Positions 1 through 10,855 of a stretch of 64,000 bases of DNA are shown one piece after another. Numbering within the stretch: the first letter of the stretch is position 1; each line of letters starts with the position of its first letter. The stretch comes from Strongyloides papillosus (taxonomy: Eukaryota > Nematoda > Chromadorea > Rhabditida > Strongyloididae): the NCBI GenBank assembly GCA_005656395.1, contig SRSI01000073.1, positions 806,001-870,000 on the forward strand, given 5' to 3'. The notes under the pieces were generated by a model that worked only from the letters and a program-made list of their open reading frames with translations, was not told where the DNA came from and made no database searches. A program made the translations under genes and the position numbers.

Positions 1-1663
1 AGCATGAAAAGGAGGAGGATACCATATTGTTTGATTAGTAAATTAGTAATTGAGATATATAGAAATATATGAAGATACTTCAAGATTTTGGAGGATATAC
101 ACATTGAAAATGGTATTAATATTTTGAAGAGGAGGAAAATATTATGAGTATAAATGAATGGTCATAGAGAAGAGGGTGTTAAATGTAATGAAGACCATCT
201 TTAGTGTGAGTTGTTCTAAGATTTTAATATCACATAATTGGGGTTGAATAGATTTTAAAGGTGTAAAGTAGATTATGAATGTTTATTAATCTTGAAATGA
301 GAGGTAAGGCGATAAAATTAATGTAGTTAATGGGGAGGGAGATTGGCATGTAAATTATAAAGTAATTTATTGTTTATACAGCACATTGTCTCCGTCTTTT
401 TTTATTATAAAAATTATAGAGTTGAATACAATTTTCAATGAAGCATGTTTATGGTTAGATAAATAAAAAAGAAATTAATTTAAGGATACTTTTGTTTGAA
501 TGTACAATTTTTATTACATACAATACTTCAATATGTGTGGAATTTGATGTGTAATGAGACGTTAATGGCAATAAAAAAAGTATTGAGGACATCTTTTTCT
601 ATTTTTTTTTCAAAAAAAGTTATTAATATCATTTTATTTATTCCTATACATTATAATGAATTTCCTCCTCACATATCATTTGACGAAAAAAATTGTGATT
701 TAAAACTTCAATCTAATAATTAATTAATCACGCCAGAAAAATTTCAAAGAACACCATATTTTATATTAGAAAAAAAAAACATATGTAGGGTGTTAGTACT
801 TTATATAAGAATTTAAAAGAAAACAAAATCTCAAAAATGTCCTTGAAAAAAAGACGAGAGAAGGGAAAAAAAATTCCGTTTTTTATAACTCATTTTTCTT
901 TTGAATAAATTTAGATGTAGAAAATGTAGATGTATAAATAAATATATATATTATGTATATGTTAATGAGGAAAAATTGTTGAAGAAAAGTATATAAAAGA
1001 TATATGTATATAAGAGTATAATTAAATCATTCAAATAGTATGGAGATTTTTTTTATCCTCCTTCTTAAACTTACAACACATATAGAAAATGTATTTTTAT
1101 TTTATCTTATTGTTTTATACTTTATTATAATAAAATAAGATTTTTGTTTTTTAAATTATGTTGTGGTTTTGGGGATAATTTTTATCTCGTAATCGTGATT
1201 GATTTTTTACAATATTACAATAATCCTATCTAGTCATCTTAGAAAATATTGATATAAAGGTTATGAAAATAAACATATTTTGATAAAAAAGTTTGCTTGT
1301 TTTTATTTCCTTATCAACGGATGATGTATTTTTATTATTCATTAAATCATATATATGTGTTTTTACAATACATTTGTTATTTAAATAGTATAATATTCAT
1401 TATAAGAAATAGAAAAATACTTTTTATGAGTAGCTGTATTTATCATTATTATTTAAAGATGATTATTATCATTTATAAGTATTAGTATTTTTATTACCGT
1501 TCGAATGAGATTATCTTCATGTATATTTTAAAATTTATTTTTAGGAAATTATTCCTTCATTTTCTTAATGGTTTTGTATTATAAATTATTAGTAATTTCA
1601 CTTTATTTAGAAACAATAAAAAATAATGGCGAATAATTCTAAAAATAAATATATATCGCGTGA
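1..1663. other. Left edge, no gene recognised
   Basis: No convincing coding region was found. The first 350 bases are purine-rich (runs of gaggagga), unlike the rest of the window, and could be the end or an intron of a gene outside the window. The remaining sequence is AT-rich with only short open frames of low-complexity composition that lack an ATG start or a splice context. Confidence 0.4.
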
Positions 1664-2482
1664 TTAAACCTCAGTTCCAGATCCTTCTGACTCAAAAATA
1701 GAATTTTTTATTAATTTTTCATTATTATCCTTATCACTGCCTCCCAACCTTCTAAGAAAATTTATATAAATATTAGTTTCATTGCCATTAATATAGTCTG
1801 GAACTAATCCATCTCTGACAAAAGAAAAAACATCTTTATCAAACTTTTTTTCCATCTTCTCATCATCCGCATCTAAGTAACTTGGTAATAAATTTCTATA
1901 TTTTATTGCCATCTTTTTATAACGCATGCAGCAAGTTGCCTCAGAACATTGAACATAACCTGGTGAACAATCGCATCTGTTTGGATTCAGTAGTGGTCTT
2001 TCACAGGGTATTATTGACGGTGGTGAAGCCACACAGACAGGTGAGCATTTTGGCATACATGCCTGACGACATAACAAGTTTGTGGAGGGTAACGAATCAT
2101 CTGATGGTAATTCACTTAAACACGTATCAGAACATTTTGGCATACACAAAGGATGACAAAGTGGTACACTTTCTGATATTGATTTAAGTGAATACCTGTT
2201 AGGATCCATATAGAAAGGGTAATTAGGATTATTTATAAACATGTATGCTTTCAAACATTTTGTTGTGCATTTCGGCATACAAACACTAGGACACTTAACC
2301 TCCTTTATTCTAACATCTCCATCATCATGTTTGATAGATTTTAGAGTTGGTGGTTGTATTGTAACAGTATCAATTCTATATGACTTCGGTGATTGTCTTA
2401 TTTCACTCCTTCTTCCTACATCTATTTTATTATTAGTATTATCACAACTAAAAATACATAAGTATGCAATTATATGTATCAT
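1664..2482 (-). CDS. Secreted Cys-rich protein with three CMPKC repeats
   Basis: Single-exon frame of 272 residues. A short hydrophobic N-terminus (about residues 2-13) looks like a signal peptide, so the product is probably secreted. Its hallmark is three copies of the pattern C-x3-CMPKC-x3-C at about residues 64-76, 108-120 and 138-150, followed by a further Cys cluster ending in CC near residue 185. The remaining third is acidic and basic, with no Cys. The start is the first ATG after an in-frame stop in the upstream ATG frame. The repeat recalls the CxxxC repeats of some nematode secreted or UPR-linked Cys-rich proteins, but I do not recognise the family and give no function. The even spacing of Cys argues for disulfide-bonded modules. 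Confidence 0.7.
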   Translation of the reverse strand: MIHIIAYLCIFSCDNTNNKIDVGRRSEIRQSPKSYRIDTVTIQPPTLKSIKHDDGDVRIKEVKCPSVCMPKCTTKCLKAYMFINNPNYPFYMDPNRYSLKSISESVPLCHPLCMPKCSDTCLSELPSDDSLPSTNLLCRQACMPKCSPVCVASPPSIIPCERPLLNPNRCDCSPGYVQCSEATCCMRYKKMAIKYRNLLPSYLDADDEKMEKKFDKDVFSFVRDGLVPDYINGNETNIYINFLRRLGGSDKDNNEKLIKNSIFESEGSGTEV

Positions 2483-2958
2483 TATAAAAAAAGATAAGAT
2501 AATATTGTCATGATTTTAATATAAAAAGTTAACATCCTTTATTTATTTTTAATTCATCATTGACATATGTATGAAATAACGTTACATATAGGAGAATAAA
2601 CTAAAATAACTTCTTATTTTTATATATTAAAAGTCATGTATTTATATTTTTTTATTTTCGAGATGAATCAAACATGCATATATAATGTATATTGTTACAA
2701 ATTGTTATAATATAAATATAGTGAAAGTTTATAAGTTAACAAAGTTTTGTCTGCACTTTTATCTAAACTTGTTCACAATAAACAAATCATCATTAAATGT
2801 CTTTTTATCATTATATAATTTTTCTTTCATACATAACATAATATATATAATACCCTCCTCATTTTATTTCCTTTTTATTTTTAGGTTTTGATTATAAGTT
2901 GTAGAAAAAATCTTAACATTAATATTTTTACAACTGAAATACACATATATAGGGAGAG

Positions 2959-3291
2959 ATGCAATTTAATATTATTGAATATCCTAATAATGGCGTTATA
3001 ACAAAAAATTATGATAATTGGGAAGAATTAATGGTGTTCTTGAGAGGTGAAATGGAGGAGGATTCACCTACTTTTGGTTACTATTGGATTGGTATGTTTT
3101 AATTTGTATGTAATTATTATTACTAAATTTTTTTGCTATTTTGTATAGACATTGATGGAAACTTAAATTATCTATCTCATAATAATGATTACGAGGACAT
3201 GTTTAGGAGTTGTAAAAAATTTGATCAATCTATCATTAATATAGTACATACCAATTTTTTGGATTATATCTCAAATAATGCTTATTATTGA
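2959..3291 (+). CDS. PB1-like mini-protein, two exons
   Basis: Exon 1 2959-3091 and exon 2 3149-3291 are joined by a 57-bp intron (GTATGT...TATAG), giving 91 residues. The phases close exactly and the frame ends at TGA. The protein starts MQFNIIEYPNNG and at the exon junction reads YYWIDIDGNL, followed by an NDYEDMF stretch. A beta-strand start, then aromatic-D-x-DG-D/N-L, then an acidic pair resembles the OPCA part of PB1 domains (for example p62 and MEKK proteins), which mediate head-to-tail protein binding. The domain would fill the whole protein, with no other module. The function is unknown. The PB1 call is an inference from motif shape only. The gene is easily missed because neither exon is a long open frame. 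Confidence 0.55.
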
Positions 3292-3659
3292 CCAATGATG
3301 AAAATCTTTTTACTAACATGACTTTTCTATTAAAAAATTATTTTAAAGAAAAGATAAAACAACTAATATATATATACAAGTTTATATATATATTTATATT
3401 TAATGAAGTGCAGATACACATGAAACCAGCTAACAATAAAATAGCTTGCCATTTTGTATAAAGAATAAACTTTGTAAATAATACTTATAATTGTTATGAT
3501 ATAAACTTTCACTCTTCTTCATCTACTTTTTTTTACAATTCTCCTAATTTAAACATATACCATTAATAAATTATTCTATTGTAAATTTAAAACGAAAATG
3601 ATTTATGATGTAAACGATACGTAAAGGGAAAAAAATTATATTTATTGTTGATGAAAAAC

Positions 3660-4037
3660 TTACCATTTACCATTACACCAACCTTTTCCGTCACACAAAA
3701 GGACATCCTTAAACATAGACAAAACCTTTGTCAACGATTCTTTATCTACAGTTAACAGTTGTTTGGTCTCCTCCATTAATGTCTTTTGAGGTAATCTTAT
3801 TTTATTGTTAGGAAATTCCAGACCATCTAATATATCTACTTCATTTTGATTTCCTCTCTTTATTTCTTTTCCATATGTTACCTTCTCCTTAGCCATTTTA
3901 GGGTAGTTTTTATGATGCTTAAATCTAGGCACATAATTCATCGTCAGGTAATCTGGTACCCTAACATTATTATTAATAACATTCGCCGTAGTGATGTATG
4001 ATATAAAATGTAACACAAAAATTATTATAAATATCAT
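3660..4037 (-). CDS. Small secreted protein, possible peptide precursor
   Basis: A 125-residue frame with a clear N-terminal hydrophobic signal (MIFIIIFVLHFISYITTA) followed by a hydrophilic Lys/Asn-rich chain. It has one dibasic KR near residue 63 and only two Cys, at the very C-terminus in LLCDGKGWCNGKW, five residues apart, which could form a small disulfide loop. Such a layout (signal peptide, basic cleavage sites, Cys loop) fits a neuropeptide or hormone precursor, but no known peptide is recognised. A GTAAGT overlaps the stop, so one more downstream exon is possible. Confidence 0.55.
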   Translation of the reverse strand: MIFIIIFVLHFISYITTANVINNNVRVPDYLTMNYVPRFKHHKNYPKMAKEKVTYGKEIKRGNQNEVDILDGLEFPNNKIRLPQKTLMEETKQLLTVDKESLTKVLSMFKDVLLCDGKGWCNGKW

Positions 4038-4439
4038 ATCTTTGTCAATAAAATAATAAAAATATTCATTTGACTTAAGAAAGTTAAATTAAATTAATTG
4101 ATAAGACTTTTCATTACTCTATTAAAATGTAAATTCCATACCCCACTGTATATATGAGGTATTTTGTTTAAATAATATATAACTCATTTTGTCATTTTCA
4201 TAAAATCTTATTACCTAAAACCTGTCATTTTAATTAAAATGTCATCTTTCTTATTATGATAATAAGGATATTATAATGTAAATAAGTTTAAAATTTTTAT
4301 GTGAGGAATGTGAAAAAGTTTTACCTTCATAAATTAGAAATAGATAAAATTTATTTTAAATAGATATACTTATGTATATAGATTTTTTGATATAATTATT
4401 TACAATAAAGTGGTCAATAATCAATAAAAACATAATCAT

Positions 4440-7041
4440 TTATGCTAATGCACAATTACCAATAACTGATTTTTCATCAACCATAGCTTCAAATTGTCTA
4501 GCTGAAACTGTTGTGTAGTATATCCAATAGAAACAATTAAATAAAATGAAACCAAGTGGAAAGGTGAATTGACAAAATTTATCGACCTTCTCACCTGTCC
4601 ATTCTGTGGAGCTCCAGGTGGAAAATTTCATCCTAAATGAGGTGGGTGATCCACAACTGGCATCTATAACCTCGAGATTACGTTTCCTTTTGAGGCGTCT
4701 CAAACTGCTACTTGGAATTGTTAATTTACCATATATTTTCCCATTCTCATTTGATGCCAATGAGTTATTTGTTTTATTTGGATTATCCAATATATCACCT
4801 ATATCATTACAATCAATGTTAGGTAATTGTGATTGAATTTTTTGATGCCATATCATATTTTGTAGTCTGATGTCATTTAATTCATTATTAAACTCATTTA
4901 ATGATTCAGTTAATGTATGTTTCATTCTAAGGTATGAATTTCTTTTACTATCCGATGGTTTCCTTCCAAAAGCATTATTATAATCATCTTCAACATACTT
5001 CTTCTTACCATTTCCTTTACAATGCTTATCAACATGTCCAACAATAACTAACTCCACTAATGAGAAGAAGATAAATCCCTAAAATGAATTTAATTTAATC
5101 TCTTTATGACATCATATTTTATATTGTTATCGTCATAACTTATTTGTATTTTTATCACGCTTATCTTTATTATCTGTCTCTCTTTATCTTATCCCACACT
5201 CTCTCTCTAACACATTCCTTAATTTATTATTATTTATTATTTATTCCTTACCATACAAGCAAATATCCAAACATCCAGTGCCTTAACATAAGAAACTTTC
5301 GGTAGACTCCTTGCAACATTACCGTACTGGAATGTTAATGCCATTAAAGCGCTAACACCAAGGGTAATTCTTCCTGGAAGACATTTTGGGTCCAACCAAA
5401 AAGCTATCCAACTAATAAATACAGATGCATATGTTGGCATATACAATTGGAGGATATAATAACCGAAGGCTCGACGAAAGTAGAATGTTGCACTTAGTTG
5501 ATCCCATTGCCCAGCCGGGTAGGAGAATTGATTTTTTTGCCAACTACATCTAACTAAGTCATAATCAGGTAATTTCCCTGTTGACGCCAAGACAACACCT
5601 GTTTGGTACCAACTTAATCGCACTTTTCCTATGTTAAATGAGTATGACTCGAAGGTTGCCTCACATTTTTGGTAGTCAGTTGGAAATGTTGTCATTTCCA
5701 GTTCACATGGTATCTCAACCTTAATGGAATGAGTTTTTATCTTCTTTTTTTATGATGAACTTACTTTAACACGATAATTTACCCATAAAGTTCCATTTGG
5801 ATAGATGAGGAGAAAAATGTTTGGTGTTGGTGAGTTGTGAATGTAAGTGCTTTTGCTGTTCTGGAAACACACATTAGGTAACCATATGTCGTCAATTGTC
5901 CTGTGTGATAATGTTAAATTAGGAAGGCATCTGTAAAGGAAAAATGGAAGTTATTGAGATAGTTAATATTTGATAAAATGTACCCTGTAATATTTTCGAA
6001 ATTTAATCCTTTATCTTCCCAAATTTCTGAAAAACAAGAAATTATAATTTGCATCAATTGGTTTTAAAAAGTGAAATACTTCATTAAAAATTATTCCTCA
6101 AGTTCATTCTTGAAGTTTTTTTCAAGTGAATAATTTATGATATCGTAATAACGAAGAGGAATAATGTCAGTTGTAATTTTTAGCAAAGAATTTCACTTTT
6201 TTGTTTTAATAAATATTAAAATAATTTACGTGAAAAGAGGACATCTGTCGTGAAACTGGCACTGTTCTCGTTAATTGAAGACATCGCTTGAATGATTAAA
6301 TCAACCTGCACATCAACTCCCTTAGCATTTGGTACATTTTTTCTATCATAATTCAACATTATTTGTTCAAGAACGGTCTATAAAATATTATAACGAATGA
6401 TAAGTATAGAATTTACCTTGGCAAGAGTATCATTATTAATAGTACATCCCTCATCTGGTCTTGGAGCAGGTCTCACAATACTTGTATGGGATTCCCTTTG
6501 ATTGGGTGCATAAAAATGATCAACAAATTCAATGGAATTCTCTATCACATTACCCAAATCCCTTTTAAGCCTTCCTCTCTTCCTATTAACTTCCTTCATA
6601 ATCTAAAATCACACATTATCAAAATTCCATTAAAAATGAATGTTAAAAAAATAAATTATTTATTTTTTTGCCCAAAATAAAAGTGACAAGATTTAGGAAA
6701 TAAATGATAAAAAAATAATAAGTTCCTTATTTCTTTACTTCATCTTGATAACTTTTTTAGAATTAGCATAATATTATAATAATAATTTTATAAAATTTAT
6801 AAGTCGTTTTTTAGGTGTAAACAGTGAAAGAAATTTTGGTATGGTAAGAAAATTTTGATAAGGAAAAAATATTTGTGAAACTTACTTCTTCGTATTGATT
6901 GTCATCTATGTAATGAGCACCCGTTAATTTTGTATTTGATATTAAGAGAAAAATAGGTAATATAATGTTAATAATCATAGGTGAGTTAGGTATACTTGGA
7001 GTTGATAAATGGAATATTGTGTTTTTATATATTAGAGACAT
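4440..7041 (-). CDS. Cys-loop ligand-gated anion channel subunit
   Basis: Seven exons on the minus strand: 7041-6886, 6602-6417, 6377-6230, 6026-5984, 5930-5765, 5719-5252, 5078-4440. All phases close, giving about 601 residues. In order: a hydrophobic signal region in exon 1, a basic stretch, then the extracellular ligand-binding domain with the WxPD-like [11 protein letters not shown]. The Cys loop runs from C238 to C252 (13 residues between). M1 is near 316-338. M2 begins with [18 protein letters not shown] at about 347, M3 is near 376-397, a loop of about 150 residues follows, and M4 is near 559-581. The M2 start resembles the anion-selective PAR motif of glycine/GABA/glutamate-gated chloride channels but with G for A. 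It forms pentameric channels in the plasma membrane of nerve or muscle. The ligand cannot be read from sequence. It is probably a nematode LGC-type subunit. Confidence 0.88.
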
Positions 7042-9648
7042 TTTTTATTATTAAAATATGTTTAAAGCTGAAAAAAGTTAATTAATTAATTGTTTTAATT
7101 TTAAAATATGGGAAAAGAAGGTTATCATTGAGTGTTCGAAAGGTGTACCCTTTTAAGGTAATCACAAATACCACAGATTTATAATAATTCCATTAAAATG
7201 TCTAATAATAATAATTGATAAGAAATAAAAGTTTAAAGGAAAAGCAGTAAAAACAAAGTAGAAAAAGCAGTAAAAATTTAGATAGAAAAAGTCTTGTCAA
7301 AGTTCTTGAATTTTCTAAACACTACTTCAAAAGAAGATTAATCAAATAAGAGGATATATATAGTATATATAGAAAAGTCAAATATCTAGTCTGCTTTCAG
7401 TGCTTTGATAAATATATAGTTAAAAAATGTACTAATGTTAAATAAGAATTTAAAAAATATTATTAATAGTAAAAATGTTTCTAGTAAAAGTGTAAAATAA
7501 TTACTATATTAGTAAATGTTTTTGTTATTAAAAATTAACATGATTTCTTACGAGATTAATTAGTTGGTAATTGTATGGGAATGAAATAGGAGAAGATGTT
7601 TTTTAGTTTGACAGATGAATAGATCTTAATTTTATTTATGATTTAAGTTAGCATTTCTATTCATTGAAGTGGTAAACCTCAAAGGTCATCCTAGAAGTTA
7701 TGAAAACTAAAAATATTAGATTAATAATAAAAATTCATATGTTTACCCATAACATAAACAATAATCATTTAAAATGAGAAAATTAAAAATTTTCAAAAAG
7801 AAAAAGAAATAATTATTAAAAAAATCTCTCTTCATCGAAATTATTATTATTACAAAAACCAAAGTAAAATAGAAATATCAAAAATTTAATTTCACAAACG
7901 AATATTTCAAATAAAATAAATATATCTACATTTTTATGTAGAGATATATATAAAACAAATTGATAAAAATTTATCTTTTATATTAGGGGTGTTTTATGTA
8001 TATCTTCAAATATGAATGAAAAATTATAATCATCACACTTAAAAATATAAAAGATAATAAGAATGAAATTTTGCCCTAAAGAAAAATTGATATGGTTTGA
8101 ATATTTAACACTTTATTAATTTTAGATGTAATTTAAATGATAATATGTCTAAGTTTATGCCAAAAAAGGGACAAAATATTGGAATACAAAAACTTTTCGA
8201 CATTTCATTTCCTTTTTTTTTAAACTTTAATTTTTTTATCACAAATATATGAAAATCGGAAAGGAGAAATTTTAAAAATAACTTACTTTAACAAAAATCT
8301 TATTTTTGTCATATTTATACTTTTAAAAGATAAAGTTCATGTGAATAAGTTGTATAATGTAACTATTTATATTTTTAGAGGTTGTGTTAAGAAATAAAAT
8401 TAAATTTAGTAATAGCTATGAGTTTAGTTTAGGAAGACAATAAAATAGAAAAAGTTAATCTTTATTACATAAATGGATGATAAAATGAATTTTGGGGGAT
8501 ATTTTGATTCTATTTTTATGCGAAATGTAAATTATTTAGTAGGAATAACATTTAGGAAACAATTTAGTTTTAAACAGGATAAAAGGAAATGTCTAACTTT
8601 TGCTAATTGAAGATATTAATTATTTTTGTTTTGTTTTTTGCTAATGTTCATCCATCAAATTAATGTATTTTTGATAAAGTATAATGTCTTTGAATGTTGA
8701 TTAAGAATTAATAAAACTAGAAAATAAGTTTTGTCTTAATTAAGAATAAAATGTAATACATTAAGAAAATGGTTTCAAAACTTTTAAAATTTTGTTAGAA
8801 AACTGATGGTTTTATTGCAAAAAAATCATAATTAGGTTTCTTTTAATACGTCACAAAAAAAGGAATACATTCACGTATATTAGATTACCACATTGGCTTA
8901 ATGATTCAAAAGGATTCTTTTATCAAATACAATTATATATCTATTATTTTAATCAAATCCTAATTATACAAGAAGAAAAGATTCCAAGATAATTTAAGAT
9001 ATAAATTAACTCAATAGAACAGTCTGTTTAAATGCCTTCTAACATGGAAACTGTCCCCCTAAGAATATTTTATTTTTATCTTTTCTTCAAATCATCCTAA
9101 TTATATGACAAAAATTTATATTTAGCTTTATTAACAACACAGTCAAATTGTGGAGTTTAATCTTAAAGTAGGATAAAAATTATAAAATAATAATAATCTT
9201 TCAGACAAAGAAAGGGAAAAAAAGGAATTTTTAGATTTTAAGAAAAAGGGATGAGGAAAATTGAAAATTTAATTATTAAAACTACACCCAATTTTGATAT
9301 TATATTATAAATTTTTGATAAACTTTTGCCATTATTAACTTTCCTGTCCTTCAAGAGATCCTCTTAAAACACCATTAAAACTTTATGTTATCATTAAAGT
9401 AGTCCAACATATTATGGTACTTTGTTATCAGATTACTATTAAAAAATAATCTATGGTATATTTTTAAGGTAATAGAATTAAAAGGTCAATTACATTATAA
9501 GTTTATACTTGTTTGGTGCTTTTTAAAGTGATAAATAAATGTAATGGTAAATATTTTAATAATAATAAAACAGTTAAACTACAGATAAATTAGTGTAAGT
9601 CAACATTTTCTTTTTTTTTACTTGAAAAACAAGACACTAGTGTTATTT
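7042..9648. other. Intergenic, no gene seen
   Basis: About 2.6 kb of AT-rich DNA between the start of the ion-channel gene and the 3' end of the VPS26 gene. No frame with coding character, no repeat shared with the rest of the window, and no RNA gene was recognised. The part nearest 7042 presumably holds the channel gene promoter. Confidence 0.4.
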
Positions 9649-10855
9649 TTACAATGTTGATGTTGGATTTTCATTATACTCAACTTCCTCTTCCTCATCC
9701 TCCTCATCGTCAAGGATCTCATTGTCATTACTGTTAAGACTTCCGGGAGTAGGTTCTAATATTGATGGTCTTGAGTCATTAATTCTTTCCCCACCGTTTT
9801 GAATAAAGTTTTTCTTCCTCATCTCCTCATCAACTTTTCTCCATAAAGTAATCTCATGCTGTTTATAATATCTTCTATCTTCCTCATCAACAAGAACAAG
9901 ATTTAAGAAGTATTTGACGGAAAATTTTTTACCAACATCTTTTAATGTTGGTGTTAAATCGTATCCATTTAAGAATAGGCGTATTGGAATGCTTTCTCCC
10001 TTAACTGGAGAACCATCCATTATTTCATATTTTGCTAATGTCTCATTTTCACGGAATGTTGATGCTCCATTTCCTACAACTTCTTGTTTCACTATAGCTA
10101 TTTCCATGTATTTTATTTTTATACGAACCAGAAGGAAGTATATTTTACCAACTATTACATCTTTTAAATGATATCTACAAAAGAATTTTTGATTAAAAAG
10201 TTTAAAAATAGATACAAACCTTGAATTGTTATACTCAAATTCTATATGAAGGCAATCTTCAATACCAACCTCCATCTTGATATTAGTATTACGTTCAGGG
10301 TAAGTAGATAAAGTATGGACAGCAATATCTAATTCTTTAACAATATCAGAAAATTTCTTAACAATTGTAACCCTAAGAAAGTAACGTAATTTAACATTAT
10401 TTCCTATATAACTTTCATATGGTTTTTCAACATTTAAAAAACTAAAATTAAACCGTGTATTTTGTTGGAGGATCTCTCCAGGTGTTGCTAAATCACGTTT
10501 CAATGAAATGAATTCATTTTGATTATTTCTATCATAAAAAGTTTCTACAAAAGTTAATATTATAATCTTTTTTTTATCGCTTATTATTACCTATTAATCC
10601 TATAAATTCAATTTTAATACCATAATGTTCCAATTTTTGATTAGCTTTTTTTAATTTTATAACAACTTCACCCTCGATAGCTTCACCATCATAAAAAAGA
10701 AATCGTTTCTCGACTCTCCCGTCTTCAAGTTTCACTTTTGTTGTCTTAAGTTTATCTTCATTGTTAAGTATAATTTGGATGTCTGCTGATTGACCAAATC
10801 CAAAGAATGACTATAAAAATGGTTCCTTTATAAATATTTATATTAAATTTACCAT
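9649..10855 (-). CDS. vps-26: VPS26, retromer arrestin-like subunit
   Basis: Four exons: 10855-10853 (ATG only), 10810-10591, 10544-10220, 10174-9649, giving 357 residues. It matches VPS26 almost throughout: MSFFGFGQS start, [82 protein letters not shown] and [23 protein letters not shown]26 binds VPS35 in the retromer core on endosomes and returns cargo to the Golgi or plasma membrane. The C-terminal tail (last ~50 residues) is very acidic and species-specific. It is slightly longer than the human protein (327). The third intron (10219-10175) is 45 bp, a multiple of three, and has no in-frame stop, so reading through it would insert 15 residues before the YHLKD segment. The splice is supported by exact restoration of the conserved NNSR-YHLKD junction. 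Confidence 0.95.

Noticed and set aside
496..723. 75-codon frame on the plus strand
   Set aside because: Begins with a TTG codon rather than ATG and has composition typical of chance frames in AT-rich DNA.
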